NCBI GenBank assembly: GCA_032768795.1
Contig: CP136498.1
Location: 434,001 to 498,000 of the forward strand
Reading direction: 5' to 3'
Origin: Tremella fuciformis
Lineage: Eukaryota; Basidiomycota; Tremellomycetes; Tremellales; Tremellaceae
DNA: 64,000 bases
A model generated the notes under the pieces. That model had not been told where the DNA came from. It made no database searches and saw only the letters and a program-made list of their open reading frames with translations. Below are positions 61,995-64,000 of this stretch, one piece after another (position 1 is the stretch's first letter; each line of letters starts with the position of its first letter). A program made the position numbers and the translations under genes.

Positions 61995-64000
61995 TTAGGC
62001 CCTGGTTGCTGCTTGGCCTCCTGGCTTCCCCGGGTTCTCCTTGTGGAACTTCTCAATGCTCGCCCAGGCTCCATCAATGTTCCCTGCCGGTTCCCATGTC
62101 GTCGCCTCATCCGTTCCCTCATACCCGAGCCACTCCACCTTGTACTCCAATCGTCCTCTCCTTTTCCTCGAGTCGATGATCCTCTTCACCTCGAATGATT
62201 CCCCTTCCTCGTCGACTTCCACAGGCCCTGGCGGATCGTATGTTTGTCCTGGGAGCGTTGGTGGCTCGAATACCTTGAGTCGGTCCACCGAAAAGACTGG
62301 ATTGACCTTCATTGTGTCGGGCAGCTCGAGCTTGTACGCGCTGCCCGCCTTTGCGATGATCCTATAGGGTCCACACCATTTCAAGTCGAGCTTCTTCGAA
62401 GGTCGTCGAGTTTGTATGTTCTCCATCGACAGCATCACTTGGTCCCCTACCTTCATCTCGGGGGCCTCCTGATGCTTGGCGTTGTACCCTCTTGCGTATG
62501 CCTCATTGGCGAGCTCGATGTTCTTCTTGCACAAGGCGTGCACCTCCTCGAGCGAGGCAAATTTTTCAACGACTGATGGGATCTCTCGAGCTTCTCCCTC
62601 GACGACGATGGATTCTGCCCACCTTGGGGCATAGCCGAAGTTTGCTTCAAAGGGCGTCATCATGATTGCCGAGTGCATTGAGTTGTTGTACGCGAACGCC
62701 GCTCGCTGGAGGAGAGTAGCCCAGTTGTCCTGCTTGTAGTCGCAGAAGATCCTCAGGTATTGTTCGAGAGCTTGATTTGTCCTCTCTGTCTGCCCATCCG
62801 TCTGAGGGTGGAAGGCCGTCGAGAGGCTGACCTTGATGCCGAGGGTGTTGCACATTGCCCCCCACAGCTTGCTGGTGAACTTGCTTCCTCTATCCGAGAT
62901 GATGCTCGTGGGTAGCCCATGCTGCGCTACCACATTGTCGAGGACAAGGTCGACCAGGCCTGCCGTGTTGAGCCGAGTTGTCGTAGGGATGAAGATAGCC
63001 CATTTGGGGAGCCGGTCGACGACGACAAGAATCAAGTTGAAGCCCGAGCTGGCGGGAAGCTCCTCGATGAAGTCCATGGAAATCGAGGACCATGGCCTGT
63101 CAGCTATCTCCAGGCTGTGTAACAGCCCATGGGGACGCTGACGCACCGGTTTGCACCGCTGACACACTGCGCATCCTCGCACATACTTCTCCACGTCCCG
63201 CCTTAGCCCTAACCAACAGTGCTCCCTCCTAACCAGCTCCAGCATCTTCGCAACCCCAGGATGTCCAGCCAATTGCCCCTCGTGGTGATCCCGCATGACC
63301 TTAACTCTTGCCTGCTTGATGTCCGGGATGTAGAGTCGACCGTTTATCCTGAGAAGACCATCCTCGTCGAACTTGATCTTGCTTGCCTCGTCGAGGCCCA
63401 GTCTCTTTGCCAGTGACCACGCCTTCGGATTCTCCTCTTTCGTGATGTTCTTCTCCCCTCTTAGTTCTCCAATCTCCTCCAATGTATCCTTCAAGTCCTC
63501 ATCTCCGCGCTGCCCTTCTTTCAATTCCCCTCGAGACAATCCCCTCAATTCTCCTTCCTCGTCTTCTCCTTCTTCTTCGTCTTCTCCTCCTTCTTCGTCT
63601 TCCACCAGCGCTCGCAACATGTAGCCCAGACTGGATGTGACCGTACTCTCCTCGTCGAAGCTTGGCAGGGCTTGGACTAGCTCTGGTTCTGCGTCCTTGC
63701 CCTGTGGAATGTAGTCGGCTCTCCTCGATAATGCATCCGGGTAGGCTGCCTTGGTTCCTGGTCAATAGACGATCTTGTATGAGAAGCCAGCCAGGGTATC
63801 CACCCATCTCGCAACTCGAGGGCTGAGTTTCTGTGGCTCCATCCAGTATGTGAGGTTGAGATGGTCGGTCAAGATCGTCGAGGTAACCTGCAGAAGAAGG
63901 TGCCGGCGTCGCTTAAAGGCCATAACAATTGCGAGGAACTCTTTCTCCGTGGTGGTGTAGTTGAGCTCCGCTCCTGAGAAGGCACCCGACTCGACTGCAA
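61995..64000 (-). pseudogene. Pol of element 2: RNase H end, integrase, chromodomain; one in-frame stop
   Basis: From the window edge the minus strand reads TTTEKEFLAIVMAFKRRRHL and ILTDHLNLTYWM (RNase H), then KIVY, TGA, PGTKAAYPDALSRR. The stop at 63764-63762 replaces the Arg usually found there, one C-to-T change from CGA. After an acidic linker the integrase has its HHCC zinc site (GHPGVAKMLELVRREHCW ... CAVCQRC). The catalytic DDE follows (SMDFIEEL, ISDRGSKFTS, TDGQTERTNQALEQY). A chromodomain (LEYKVEWLGYEGTDEATTWE) ends just before the stop at 61995. Apart from the single nonsense codon the frame is intact, so inactivation looks recent. Confidence 0.92.

Larger units (their letters stand above)
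60001..64000 (-). mobile_element. Element 2: Ty3/gypsy chromovirus, 3' part, truncated by the window edge
   Basis: On the minus strand the window contains the RNase H end, integrase and chromodomain (64000-61995), then an antisense accessory gene (60514-61870, plus), then an LTR (60001-60509). The order matches element 1 exactly. The pol frame contains one TGA at 63764-63762. The 5' LTR, gag and RT lie beyond 64000, so the target duplication cannot be checked. Confidence 0.9.

Overview
The window reads as a nuclear segment of a basidiomycete fungus, most likely a tremellomycete yeast (inference). Protein-coding stretches are repeatedly cut by 35-60 nt introns with GT(A/G)AGT-like donors, a CTGAC or CTTAC branch site a few bases before the acceptor, and YAG or AAG ends. 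The mobile elements are chromodomain Ty3/gypsy retrotransposons, a Mutator-like (MULE) transposase and a Pogo/Fot1-type remnant, all typical of fungi. I see no rRNA, tRNA, CRISPR or bacterial operon signals.

Layout. 0.1-11.4 kb holds fast-evolving spliced genes, mostly on the minus strand: a zinc-cluster-like protein, a coiled-coil protein, an ULP1-like pseudoprotease (A) and several unrecognised genes. 12.1-22.2 kb is a gene-dense block with clean splice models: a strongly diverged myosin motor gene (-), an unknown gene (-), an unknown seven-exon gene (+) and a second ULP1-like pseudoprotease (B, +). 25.3-28.9 kb carries three copies of a DUF7918-like gene, at least one damaged. At 28.9-35.8 kb sits a complete and apparently very young Ty3/gypsy chromovirus (element 1) with identical 198-bp LTRs and an AGGGA target duplication. 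It has split an OTU-like reading frame that lies next to a degenerate MULE transposase (36.2-37.6 kb). 39.1-40.5 kb is another zinc-cluster-like gene. 40.8-44 kb is old DNA-transposon debris with short direct repeats. 44.3-45.1 kb is a coiled-coil gene. 45-58 kb is gene-poor and decayed, with dispersed repeat families. 58.5-64 kb holds a truncated gypsy fragment and the 3' half of a second chromovirus (element 2, minus strand), which runs off the window.

The most interesting system is shared by the two chromoviruses. Each has, between pol and the 3' LTR and tail-to-tail with pol (about 125 bp apart), an antisense gene that contains introns and encodes a protein with two half zinc-cluster motifs (C-x2-C-x6-C ... 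C-x2-C-x4-7-C). Introns can persist in a retrotransposon only if they are antisense to the genomic RNA, so the arrangement is self-consistent. In element 2 the LTR carries three CCAAT boxes and a TATA box pointing into this antisense gene, whose ATG lies 5 bp inside the LTR edge. The layout recalls antisense transcription units of complex retroviruses, but I know of no description in fungal Ty3 elements. Related zinc-half-cluster proteins occur as ordinary genes in the same window, which suggests exchange between host and element.

The second theme is a pair of ULP1/C48-like paralogs, A and B. Both have the catalytic-site DCG replaced by DSG and the His-Trp pair replaced by Arg-(Trp/Phe), so they look like intact genes of a pseudoprotease family. 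Exon coordinates quoted for genes are from reading splice signals by eye, checked by reading-frame phase where stated.
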